Assembly: GCA_040080835.1 (NCBI GenBank)
Contig: JBEBHP010000005.1
Coordinates: forward strand, 124,001 to 188,000
DNA: 64,000 bases
Direction of reading: 5' to 3'
Origin: SZUA-430 sp040080835
GTDB lineage: Bacteria; Pseudomonadota; Alphaproteobacteria; Micropepsales; Micropepsaceae
The notes beneath the pieces were generated by a model. That model was given only the letters and a program-made list of their open reading frames with translations, searched no databases and was not told the origin of the DNA. Positions 33,161 to 40,645 of the stretch are shown here, one piece after another (positions within the stretch are counted from its first letter, which is position 1; the number at the start of each line of letters is the position of its first letter). A program made the translations under genes and the position numbers.

Positions 33161-33940
33161 ATGGTAAAACTTTCGCTTCCAGCAAACAGCAGGGTTCGTT
33201 CTGGCAAAACCTGGCCGGCGCCAGCCGGAGCGAAACGGCTGAGAACGTTCAAGGTTTATCGCTGGAACCCGGAAGATGGCGAAAATCCCAGCCTGGATAC
33301 GTATCAAGTTGATCTGGACACCTGCGGACCCATGGTGCTGGACGGGTTGCTGAAGATCAAGAACGAGATCGATCCAACCCTGACGTTCCGGCGCTCATGC
33401 CGCGAGGGCGTTTGTGGCAGCTGCGCGATGAACATCGATGGGTCGAATACGCTTGCCTGTACGAAGGCGATAGAAGACGTCAAGGGGACGGTTGCGGTCT
33501 ATCCATTGCCAAGCACGAACGTGATCAAGGATCTCGTTCCGGACATGTCGCACTTTTACGCCCAGTATGCGTCCATAGAACCATGGCTTCACACCACGAC
33601 GCCAATGCCCGAGAAGGAGTGGCGGCAATCGCCTGAAGACCGGAGCAAGCTCGACGGAGTGTACGAATGCATACTGTGTGCGTGCTGTTCAACGTCTTGC
33701 CCCAGCTACTGGTGGAACCAGGATCGTTACCTGGGTCCCGCCGTGCTGCTCCAAGCCTACCGGTGGCTTGCAGATTCTCGTGATGAAGCGACCGGAGAGA
33801 GACTCGACAATCTTGAAGATCCGTTCCGGCTGTTCCGTTGCCACACCATCATGAACTGCACATCGACCTGTCCCAAAGGATTGAATCCGGCAGAAGCAAT
33901 CGGCAAAATCAAACAGATGCTTGTGAAAAGAGCCGTCTAG
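33161..33940 (+). CDS. sdhB: Succinate dehydrogenase iron-sulfur subunit
   Basis: 259-aa electron-transfer subunit of complex II. The 2Fe-2S site is CREGVCGSCAMNIDG plus LACTK. The 4Fe-4S and 3Fe-4S sites are CILCACCSTSCPSYWW and CHTIMNCTSTCPKGLNP. All cluster cysteines are present. Separated from sdhCDA by the 2.7-kb opposing aminopeptidase gene and therefore needing its own promoter in the 135-bp spacer. Its stop overlaps the bioA stop by 4 bp (convergent). Confidence 0.97.
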   Translation: MVKLSLPANSRVRSGKTWPAPAGAKRLRTFKVYRWNPEDGENPSLDTYQVDLDTCGPMVLDGLLKIKNEIDPTLTFRRSCREGVCGSCAMNIDGSNTLACTKAIEDVKGTVAVYPLPSTNVIKDLVPDMSHFYAQYASIEPWLHTTTPMPEKEWRQSPEDRSKLDGVYECILCACCSTSCPSYWWNQDRYLGPAVLLQAYRWLADSRDEATGERLDNLEDPFRLFRCHTIMNCTSTCPKGLNPAEAIGKIKQMLVKRAV

Positions 33941-35190
33941 GTTTCGCGCACCACATCGACTATTGCGCCGGTCAGAACGTCAAGCTCGCCACAGGAAATT
34001 GTCAGGGGTGGTGTTGTGTAGACAATGTTGCCGAACGGGCGGATCCAGACTCCGCGATCGATGAATTTCTGGCGCAACAGGTTTCGATCGAGATTTTGAA
34101 GCTCCACGACGCCGATGGCACCTTTGACCCGTACGTCCTTCACGTTTGCGACTGATCGAACGGTCTCGAGTCCACCGCGAAGGTGAGCTTCGATGTTGAG
34201 TGCCTGCTGGAGCCTCGGTTCGGTTTCAAACAGGTCGAGGGATGCATTTGCCGCTGCGCAGGCAAGCGCGTTACCCATGAAGGTCGGACCGTGCATGAGC
34301 GCCTTTGATGCGTCGTCGCTATAAAACGCACCAAATATGCGGTCAGTGGCTACAGTTGCTGCCAAAGGCAGCGTGCCTCCGGTCAACGCCTTTCCCAAGC
34401 ACACGATATCCGGGACGATGGCAGCCTGATCCAGCGCAAACATCGTTCCTGTACGCGCGAAGCCCGTAAAAATCTCGTCCAGAATGAGCAATACTCCGTG
34501 CTCTCTGGCGGCGGTCGCAATGAACCTGAGCACTTCGGCCGAGTGCATCTTCATTCCGCCTGCGCCCTGCACAAGAGGTTCAACGATGACTGCAGCCACA
34601 CTCCTATCCGAGAGTTGCCGCTTGAGCGTCTGCTCGAGTTCCCTGGTGGCCGGAATTTCTGCCAGAATGTTTTCTGTCAGTACGCCTGCGAAAAGCGTGT
34701 GCATTCCCTCGTCCGGGTCGCACAGTGACATCGTCCCGAAAGTGTCGCCGTGATAGCTGCCCCGAAAATGGACGATCTTCTTGCGTTCATGGTTGCCCTG
34801 ATTGATCCAGTACTGGATGGCCATCTTGAGCGCGACTTCAACGGCGACAGAGCCCGAGTCCGAAAAGAATACCCTGTTCAAGTCACCGGGCAGCAGTTTC
34901 GCGAGGCGTGCCGACAGGCGATAGGCCTGTTCGTGTGCCAGCCCACCCAGCATGACGTGGGGAAGCGTTGCTAGCTGCGTCGAAACCGCGCTCGATATAT
35001 GCGGGTGATTGTACCCATGAGCGGTCGTCCACCAGGAGGAAACTCCATCAATCAATTCCCTGCCATCGGCGAGGACGATCCTGCTTCCTCTCGCGCCAAT
35101 GACGGGCAGCGGGGAAGGGGCTGTCTTCATTTGAGCATAAGGAAGCCAGATGTGGGGCCAACCCTCATCCAGCCAGGCTGGTGTCGTCAC
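33937..35190 (-). CDS. bioA: Adenosylmethionine-8-amino-7-oxononanoate aminotransferase
   Basis: PLP aminotransferase of biotin synthesis, 417 aa, converting KAPA to DAPA with SAM as amino donor. The start is taken as the GTG at 35188-35190, which overlaps the bioB stop (GTGA) and gives MTTPAWLDEGWPHIWLPYAQ. A TTG at 35223 would overlap bioB further. Features are SSWWTTAHGYNHPHI, the Asp of LILDEIFTGF and the PLP lysine in CLGKALTGGTLP. Forms a coupled bioB-bioA pair. Confidence 0.95.
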   Translation of the reverse strand: MTTPAWLDEGWPHIWLPYAQMKTAPSPLPVIGARGSRIVLADGRELIDGVSSWWTTAHGYNHPHISSAVSTQLATLPHVMLGGLAHEQAYRLSARLAKLLPGDLNRVFFSDSGSVAVEVALKMAIQYWINQGNHERKKIVHFRGSYHGDTFGTMSLCDPDEGMHTLFAGVLTENILAEIPATRELEQTLKRQLSDRSVAAVIVEPLVQGAGGMKMHSAEVLRFIATAAREHGVLLILDEIFTGFARTGTMFALDQAAIVPDIVCLGKALTGGTLPLAATVATDRIFGAFYSDDASKALMHGPTFMGNALACAAANASLDLFETEPRLQQALNIEAHLRGGLETVRSVANVKDVRVKGAIGVVELQNLDRNLLRQKFIDRGVWIRPFGNIVYTTPPLTISCGELDVLTGAIVDVVRET

Positions 35191-36185
35191 GCTTGCATCG
35201 GGCGAATGCCCAGCTTGGACCAAAGCATGTCGTCCTTTTCCTTCGCCGGGTTCGCAGTTGTCAGAAGCTTTGCGCCGACAAAGATCGAATTGGCGCCAGC
35301 AAGAAAGCAGAGCGCCTGAAGTTCTTCATTCATGTTTTCCCGACCTGCCGACAGTCTTACGACAGACTTTGGCATCATAATGCGTGCAGCGGCGATGGTT
35401 CGTACGAATTCCAAACCCTCGATCGGCAGGCTGTTGCCAAGCGGCGTTCCAGGGATTGGCATCAACGCGTTGATGGGCACGGACTCCGGAGGCGTGGGCA
35501 GGTTGGCGAGTGTCATAAGCATCCCGATGCGATCATCGCGACATTCGCCCATGCCAACAATTCCGCCGCAACAGACCGACATGCCGGCATCGCGGACGTG
35601 CTCGAGCGTATCCAGCCTGTCCTTGAGCGTCCGGGTCGTGACGACCCTTTCGTAATATTCCGGTCCCGTGTCGATGTTGTGATTGTAGTAGTCGAGGCCG
35701 GCATCGGCTAAGCGCTTTGCCTGCGTGGACGTCAGCATGCCAAGCGTCATGCAGGTTTCCATTCCCAACGCCTTTACCTCGCGAACCATGTCGCAGACGG
35801 CATCGATGTCGCGGTCCTTTGGTTCGCGCCATGCGGCTCCCATGCAAAAACGTGAGGCACCGCCTGCCTTGGCCTGTTCAGCGGCGGTCCGCACTTCTTT
35901 CAGCGCCATCAGTTTGGTGGCCTTCAGGCCAGTTTCGAAATGGGAGGACTGACTGCAGTATCCGCAGTTCTCGGCGCAGCCGCCCGTCTTGATGGACAAC
36001 AATGTCGACATCTGGACTTCGTTCGGATCGAAGTGGGTGCGATGCACGGTCTGCGCCCGAAAAACAAGGTCAGCGAAGGGCAACTCGAACAGTGCGCTGG
36101 CGCTGGCTAAATCCCAGCGTGGTGCAAGGTGACTGACCGCTCCTTGCGTGGAGGATGAAGAGGCAGTTAGCGTTGTGGTTGTCAT
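35187..36185 (-). CDS. bioB: Biotin synthase
   Basis: Radical SAM enzyme inserting sulfur into dethiobiotin, 332 aa from the ATG at 36183-36185; a TTG at 36206 is less likely. The SAM-cluster motif is GGCAENCGYCSQSSHF (C-x3-C-x2-C). Other family segments are FCMGAAWREPKDRD, GLDYYNHNIDT and RLSAGRENM, with the 2Fe-2S-site Arg. Upstream of bioA, divergent from bioF across a ~90-bp spacer. No BirA-type or BioR-type (TTATCTATAA) operator was seen in that spacer. Confidence 0.96.
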   Translation of the reverse strand: MTTTTLTASSSSTQGAVSHLAPRWDLASASALFELPFADLVFRAQTVHRTHFDPNEVQMSTLLSIKTGGCAENCGYCSQSSHFETGLKATKLMALKEVRTAAEQAKAGGASRFCMGAAWREPKDRDIDAVCDMVREVKALGMETCMTLGMLTSTQAKRLADAGLDYYNHNIDTGPEYYERVVTTRTLKDRLDTLEHVRDAGMSVCCGGIVGMGECRDDRIGMLMTLANLPTPPESVPINALMPIPGTPLGNSLPIEGLEFVRTIAAARIMMPKSVVRLSAGRENMNEELQALCFLAGANSIFVGAKLLTTANPAKEKDDMLWSKLGIRPMQA

Positions 36186-36275
36186 TGACAAAGGTGCTCG
36201 GTTCAATGGTGATGGCGCACAATAATCAGGATGCGGGCAGGGTCAAGAAACCCGATCAAGAAAAGCGACGGCAAC

Positions 36276-37400
36276 ATGACTGGTTTGGACCAATTCGCTA
36301 GCGGAAAATTGGCGGAAGCGGAGGCAAGGTCGCTTTTTCGCGCGTTGGCAGGGACACCGGCCAATGCCCTGAACTTCTGCTCCAACGACTATCTGGCTCT
36401 ATCCGCTGACGAGCGACTTGTGCGAGCGGCCGCTTCAGCCGCAGAGAGATTTGGAGTTGGTGCTGGCGCATCCAGGCTCGTGACCGGCAATCATCCCCTT
36501 TACGCAGAACTCGAGTCCCGAATTGCTGTCTTGAAGGGGACGGAATCTGCTCTTGTCTTTGGGGCCGGATATCTGGCCAATCTGGGTACGATCCCGGCGC
36601 TGGCAGGCGAAGGCGACCTTATCGTCGCGGATGAACTTTCTCATGCCTGCATGATGTCTGGTGCCAAATTGTCCGGCGCCCGGACATTGCTGTTCCGGCA
36701 CAATGATGTTGAACACCTTGAATTGCTGTTGAAAGGCAGTCGGACACAAGCACGAAACTGCCTGGTAATGACCGAAGGGGTGTTCAGCATGGATGGAGAC
36801 CGCGCTCCGCTGGCGGACATCGCGAACGTCACTCGTAAATACGATGCCTGGCTCATGACGGATGATGCGCACGGGTTCGGCGTTTTGGGTGAGGGCAGGG
36901 GATCGGCCCATGCTGCAGGCGTCCGGCCGGACGTTCAGATGGGAACGCTCTCCAAAGCTGTCGGTTCATATGGAGGGTATGTTGCGGGCAGCCGCTCCCT
37001 TGTTTCATTGCTTGTGAACAGGGCGCGAAGCGTCATTTACTCCACCGGGTTGCCGCCGTCGGTTGTCGGGGCGTCGATCGCGGGACTGGACGTCATCTCA
37101 GGTGATGCCAAATTGTGTGCAAGGCCAGTCGAGAATGCGGCCCTGTTTTGCAAAGCCCTCAATCTTCCCAGACCCGAATCCGCAATCGTTCCTTTGGTAC
37201 TCGGCGAATCCGATGCTGCAGTTCGTGCGGCACAGCTACTGGAACGTGAGGGGTTCATTGTGCGCGCAATCCGTCCCCCCACTGTCCCGGATGGCACTGC
37301 CCGGCTTCGGGTCACTTTCACGGCGGGAAACAAGAACGAGGACATTCTCCGACTTGCAGCCACAGTTAGGGAGTTTGCCTTTCCACTCATGAGCGTGTGA
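36276..37400 (+). CDS. bioF: 8-amino-7-oxononanoate synthase
   Basis: PLP enzyme condensing pimeloyl-CoA/ACP with alanine, 374 aa from the ATG at 36276 (MTGLDQFASGKLAEAEARSL). An in-frame codon at 36231 would add 15 residues. Signature: FCSNDYLALSADERL, GAGASRLVTGNHPLY, TDDAHGFGVLG and the PLP lysine GTLSKAVGSYGGY. It overlaps bioD by one base or three, depending on the bioD start. With bioD it forms the plus-strand half of a divergent biotin locus. Confidence 0.95.
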   Translation: MTGLDQFASGKLAEAEARSLFRALAGTPANALNFCSNDYLALSADERLVRAAASAAERFGVGAGASRLVTGNHPLYAELESRIAVLKGTESALVFGAGYLANLGTIPALAGEGDLIVADELSHACMMSGAKLSGARTLLFRHNDVEHLELLLKGSRTQARNCLVMTEGVFSMDGDRAPLADIANVTRKYDAWLMTDDAHGFGVLGEGRGSAHAAGVRPDVQMGTLSKAVGSYGGYVAGSRSLVSLLVNRARSVIYSTGLPPSVVGASIAGLDVISGDAKLCARPVENAALFCKALNLPRPESAIVPLVLGESDAAVRAAQLLEREGFIVRAIRPPTVPDGTARLRVTFTAGNKNEDILRLAATVREFAFPLMSV

Positions 37401-38071
37401 TGTCGAACGCATTTTTCATTACGGCGACGGGTACGGACGTGGGCAAGACCTATGTCCTTTGTCGCATCCTTGAGCAAATGCGTGGGCGCGGCCAGGACGT
37501 GTTTGCGCTCAAACCCGTTCTCAGTGGCTTTGATCGCTCTACCCAATCAAACAGTGATGCAGGTCGTCTGCTTGCTGCACTGGGAAGGTCTGTTGACAGC
37601 AAAAACGTTGCCAGTATTGCGCCCTGGCGATTTCGAGAGCCGATTTCCCCTGATATGGCTGCAGAGCGGGAAGGCGTGCTCGTCACGCTTGCTGATGTGG
37701 CTTCGTTTTGTCGTAACGAATTTTCGCAGCAACCCGGTACAGGCTTTGTGGAAGGCGCTGGGGGGATATTGTCACCGCTCGGTCGTGATTTTACGAATCT
37801 TGATCTGGCGGAGTCTCTTGATGTTCCAGTGGTTCTGGTAGCGGGAGCATATCTGGGTACCATCAGTCACACACTGACGGCTTGTGCTGCCCTGCGAGAG
37901 CGCCGTCGCCAACCTGTTTCGATCGTGCTGTGCGAGGCCCAGGGGGGGCCGGTTTCGCTGAAAGCGACTGCGGAAGCCATCTCGAGATTTGTCGATACGC
38001 CAATCCATACCGTTGCAAATCGAGGTCGCGTGCCTGACCGCCTGATTGACCAACTTGTTTCTACGGCTTGA
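37400..38071 (+). CDS. bioD: Dethiobiotin synthetase
   Basis: ATP-dependent carboxylase closing the ureido ring of biotin, 223 aa. The P-loop is FFITATGTDVGKTYVLC; VEGAGGILSPLG and the NVR-like ANRG... segment near the C-terminus follow. The ATG at 37400 overlaps the bioF stop (TGATG); a GTG at 37397 is the alternative. The 3' end overlaps the convergent L,D-transpeptidase gene by 11 bp. bioC/bioH-type genes are not in the window. Confidence 0.93.
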   Translation: MSNAFFITATGTDVGKTYVLCRILEQMRGRGQDVFALKPVLSGFDRSTQSNSDAGRLLAALGRSVDSKNVASIAPWRFREPISPDMAAEREGVLVTLADVASFCRNEFSQQPGTGFVEGAGGILSPLGRDFTNLDLAESLDVPVVLVAGAYLGTISHTLTACAALRERRRQPVSIVLCEAQGGPVSLKATAEAISRFVDTPIHTVANRGRVPDRLIDQLVSTA

Positions 38072-38558
38072 TGACTATCGGTGTCCCCACCTTGACGGAC
38101 GAGAATATCTCCTTGATATCGGCATTGCTCACGGCAATGCATCCTGCGGTCCAATCCGGATAGAGTCCCAGCGCGTTGAGTACGGCAAGACCCTCTGGCA
38201 TGCCGTGGATCATGATTGCGCTCCCTGGCGATACGCCTCGCCTTCGGGCGGCGACGACGTCGGAACGGTTCGGGTACGAGATGTGCAGCGACAGAAAGAA
38301 GCTGGAATTCGGGTTTTTGCCGTCGATGGAGTAGCGTCCCTCCGGCGTGCGCGAGTCCCCTTCCTGCTGCTTGTGACCGACTGGATTAACTCCCAGCGCG
38401 ACACGGTATGTCTTCACCGCACGCGCTCCACTCCACAGGGTCATTTGCCGCTTCGCTTTCTCAATTGTGACTTGCGTAACAGGGCGGGAGAGCGGCGCGG
38501 CCGATGCTGTTGCAATGCAAAGCAGTGCGGCAAAAAGTGCTAGCGAGGCTCGATTCAT
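38061..38558 (-). CDS. Periplasmic L,D-transpeptidase (YkuD domain)
   Basis: 165-aa secreted enzyme that makes 3-3 peptidoglycan cross-links or anchors proteins to the wall. Signal peptide MNRASLALFAALLCIATASA with predicted cleavage ASA-AP. The YkuD catalytic core is IMIHGMPEG...DWTAGCIAVSNADI with the His and nucleophile Cys, preceded by DSRTPEGRYSIDGKNP. Short, single-domain member of the family. The ATG at 38558 is preferred over 38570. Confidence 0.9.
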   Translation of the reverse strand: MNRASLALFAALLCIATASAAPLSRPVTQVTIEKAKRQMTLWSGARAVKTYRVALGVNPVGHKQQEGDSRTPEGRYSIDGKNPNSSFFLSLHISYPNRSDVVAARRRGVSPGSAIMIHGMPEGLAVLNALGLYPDWTAGCIAVSNADIKEIFSSVKVGTPIVIKP

Positions 38559-38735
38559 GCGACTTCCCACTTAGAGAAAGCGTCATAAATCGTAGAAAAA
38601 GTGGCAGCGTTATGGCAGGTTTTGGTCAGACTGGACACGATTGGGTGACGGGCGACTATTGGCCAACACGGCTTGATGTGAATTATTCGCGCTATTCGCC
38701 CGCGCACCCGCGGTCAATTGAAGTGGAGTGATTTC

Positions 38736-39674
38736 ATGAAATTTTCGACATGCGTCGCCATCGTCTTTGCTCTTCTGGCAACAGTTACATCAACCGCTTC
38801 GGCGCAGAATGTGCCGCCCGGCAGTTACCAAAGGTCGTGTACTGGCATTGATGCCGACTGGCATCGTCTGTCAGCTACCTGCCGGACGCGGAACGGGGGG
38901 TCGAATTTTTCCGTTCTTGAAGACTACCGAAATTGCGAAACTGATATTACGAACAACAACGGCCATCTTGAATGCGCCGACAGCAGGCAGGGTGACGATG
39001 ACTGGGGTGATCGGCAGGGGAATGATTCAACCCCGCGCGGCAGCTACCAGCAAAGCTGCCGAAATATCGACACTGACGGACAAACCCTGACGGCAGAGTG
39101 TCGCGACCGCAATGGTCGCTGGCGTTATACTGAACTTGACGACTATCGCCGCTGCCGCGGAGACGTTGCAAACTATGACGGCGTTTTGCAATGCCGCGGA
39201 AACGACGATGATGACCAAGGCGGATACGGAGAGCTGCCCGGCGGCAGCTGGCGCGCAACCTGTCGGAATTATCGCGTCAACGGATCTGTTCTGTATGCTG
39301 AATGCAGGACGCGCTATGGCAACTATGTCCAGTCGTCGATCGATGTTCGCCGATGCCGCGGCGAGATCACCAACAATGGCGGTCAACTCACTTGCGGATA
39401 CGGCGGGTACAATGGTCAGGGATACTCGCGCATAACGCTATACAAGCACACGAACTTCGGAGGCAAATCCCGTAGCTATTCAACCGATGTGCCCAACCTG
39501 AACTACGATGCATTTGGCAATATTGCTTCCAGCGCTGTCGTGCAGGGCGGTGTATGGCAGCTGTGTGATCGGCCGAATTATCAAGGGTTTTGCATTGTCG
39601 TTGACCGAACGAGTTCCAACTTCAATGTTTTCGGGTTCAATGACAGGGCTGAATCCATTCGGCGCCTGAGGTAG
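38736..39674 (+). CDS. Secreted protein with three cyanovirin-N-like repeats and a crystallin-like C-terminus
   Basis: 312 aa with a signal peptide (FSTCVAIVFALLATVTSTASA). Three tandem CVNH-type repeats follow. Each starts PxGSYQxSC or PGGSWRATC, continues with a C-R-x-R-x-G pattern, and ends in a short DIxNxxGxLxC strand: residues ~28-88, ~103-160 and ~172-225. The last ~85 residues (ITLYKHTNFGGKSRSYSTDV and WQLCDRPNYQGFCIVV) look like a beta/gamma-crystallin Greek-key pair. The linkers are Asp/Gly rich (GDDDWGD, NDDDDQGG). CVNH modules bind carbohydrate and crystallin motifs can bind calcium, so this may be a secreted lectin. The start is set by GTGGAG before ATG 38736. Confidence 0.85.
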   Translation: MKFSTCVAIVFALLATVTSTASAQNVPPGSYQRSCTGIDADWHRLSATCRTRNGGSNFSVLEDYRNCETDITNNNGHLECADSRQGDDDWGDRQGNDSTPRGSYQQSCRNIDTDGQTLTAECRDRNGRWRYTELDDYRRCRGDVANYDGVLQCRGNDDDDQGGYGELPGGSWRATCRNYRVNGSVLYAECRTRYGNYVQSSIDVRRCRGEITNNGGQLTCGYGGYNGQGYSRITLYKHTNFGGKSRSYSTDVPNLNYDAFGNIASSAVVQGGVWQLCDRPNYQGFCIVVDRTSSNFNVFGFNDRAESIRRLR

Positions 39675-39761
39675 ATTTGGCTTCTTTCCGAATCTGCGAT
39701 TGCAATCGGTCAGGGGCCGGATAAATTCCGGCCTCTTGTTTTCTCTGAAAGGAAGTGGGCG

Positions 39762-40622
39762 ATGGCTGGCAAAAACAGCATGGATGGCAAGGGATTTCAA
39801 ATGGACCGGCGTACGATTGTGGTCTCAAGCCTCGCCGCAGGATTTGCACTGTCGGTCCAGCCCGTTGCGGCTGGTACGATCTCGACCGAAGCAAGCGGGC
39901 TGGAAACTGGTGAAATCCGCATTCCGGTCGTTGACGGCGAGATTCCTGCGTATCAGGCGCGGCCGGTTGGCGGGAAGCAGTTGCCCACTGTGATCGTCAT
40001 TCATGAAATCTTCGGCGTACATGAGTGGGTCAAGGACATTTGCCGTCGCTTCGCAAAGGCCGGGTATCTTGCTGTAGCTCCCTATTTGTATTCCCGGCAG
40101 GGTGATGCGCTGGCCTACACGGACATACAAAAGCTGGTGGCCGAGCTCGTTTCCAAAGTGGACGATGCCACAGTCATCAGCGATTTGGATGCTACGGTGA
40201 AATGGGCGTCAAAGAACGGTGGCGATCCGCAGAGGATTGCCGTGACCGGCTTTTGCTGGGGCGGGCGACAGACATGGCTCTACACGGCACACAGCGCGGA
40301 CGTGAAAGCCGGTGCTGCCTGGTACGGACACATGGTTCGCAAGGAAGGAAACACCCAACCGGTGCACCCCGTTGAAGTTGCTGCCGCCTTCAAGGGACGA
40401 ATGCTGGGGTTTTATGGCGAACTGGACAAGGGTATTCAGGCCTCGCAAATTGATGCGATGCGAGCGGCCTTGAAGGCTGCTGGGGACACCAAGTCAGAAA
40501 TAGTCGTTTTTCCCGGCGCTGATCATGGTTTCCTGGCCGACTATCGGCCCAGTTACAATGAGAGTGCTGCAAAAGACGCATGGGCGCGATGTCTCGCATG
40601 GTTTAAGGCGCACGGAGTGTGA
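39762..40622 (+). CDS. Dienelactone hydrolase family protein, exported
   Basis: 286-aa alpha/beta hydrolase. The N-terminus has a twin-arginine-like signal (DRRTIVVSSLAAGFALS, cleavage near VAAG). The catalytic triad is the Cys nucleophile in TGFCWGGRQTW, Asp in YGELDKGI and His in GADHGFLAD. The oxyanion region is VIVIHEIFGVHEWVKD. These match carboxymethylenebutenolidase-type enzymes. The exported nature and real ester substrate are inferred and unknown respectively. Start ATG 39762 with AAGGAAG; an internal ATG at 39804 would still retain the RR motif. It lies 24 bp ahead of the MFS-kinase gene, likely co-transcribed. Confidence 0.87.
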   Translation: MAGKNSMDGKGFQMDRRTIVVSSLAAGFALSVQPVAAGTISTEASGLETGEIRIPVVDGEIPAYQARPVGGKQLPTVIVIHEIFGVHEWVKDICRRFAKAGYLAVAPYLYSRQGDALAYTDIQKLVAELVSKVDDATVISDLDATVKWASKNGGDPQRIAVTGFCWGGRQTWLYTAHSADVKAGAAWYGHMVRKEGNTQPVHPVEVAAAFKGRMLGFYGELDKGIQASQIDAMRAALKAAGDTKSEIVVFPGADHGFLADYRPSYNESAAKDAWARCLAWFKAHGV

Positions 40623-40645
40623 TTTGAATCTGCCGAGTTGAGGGC

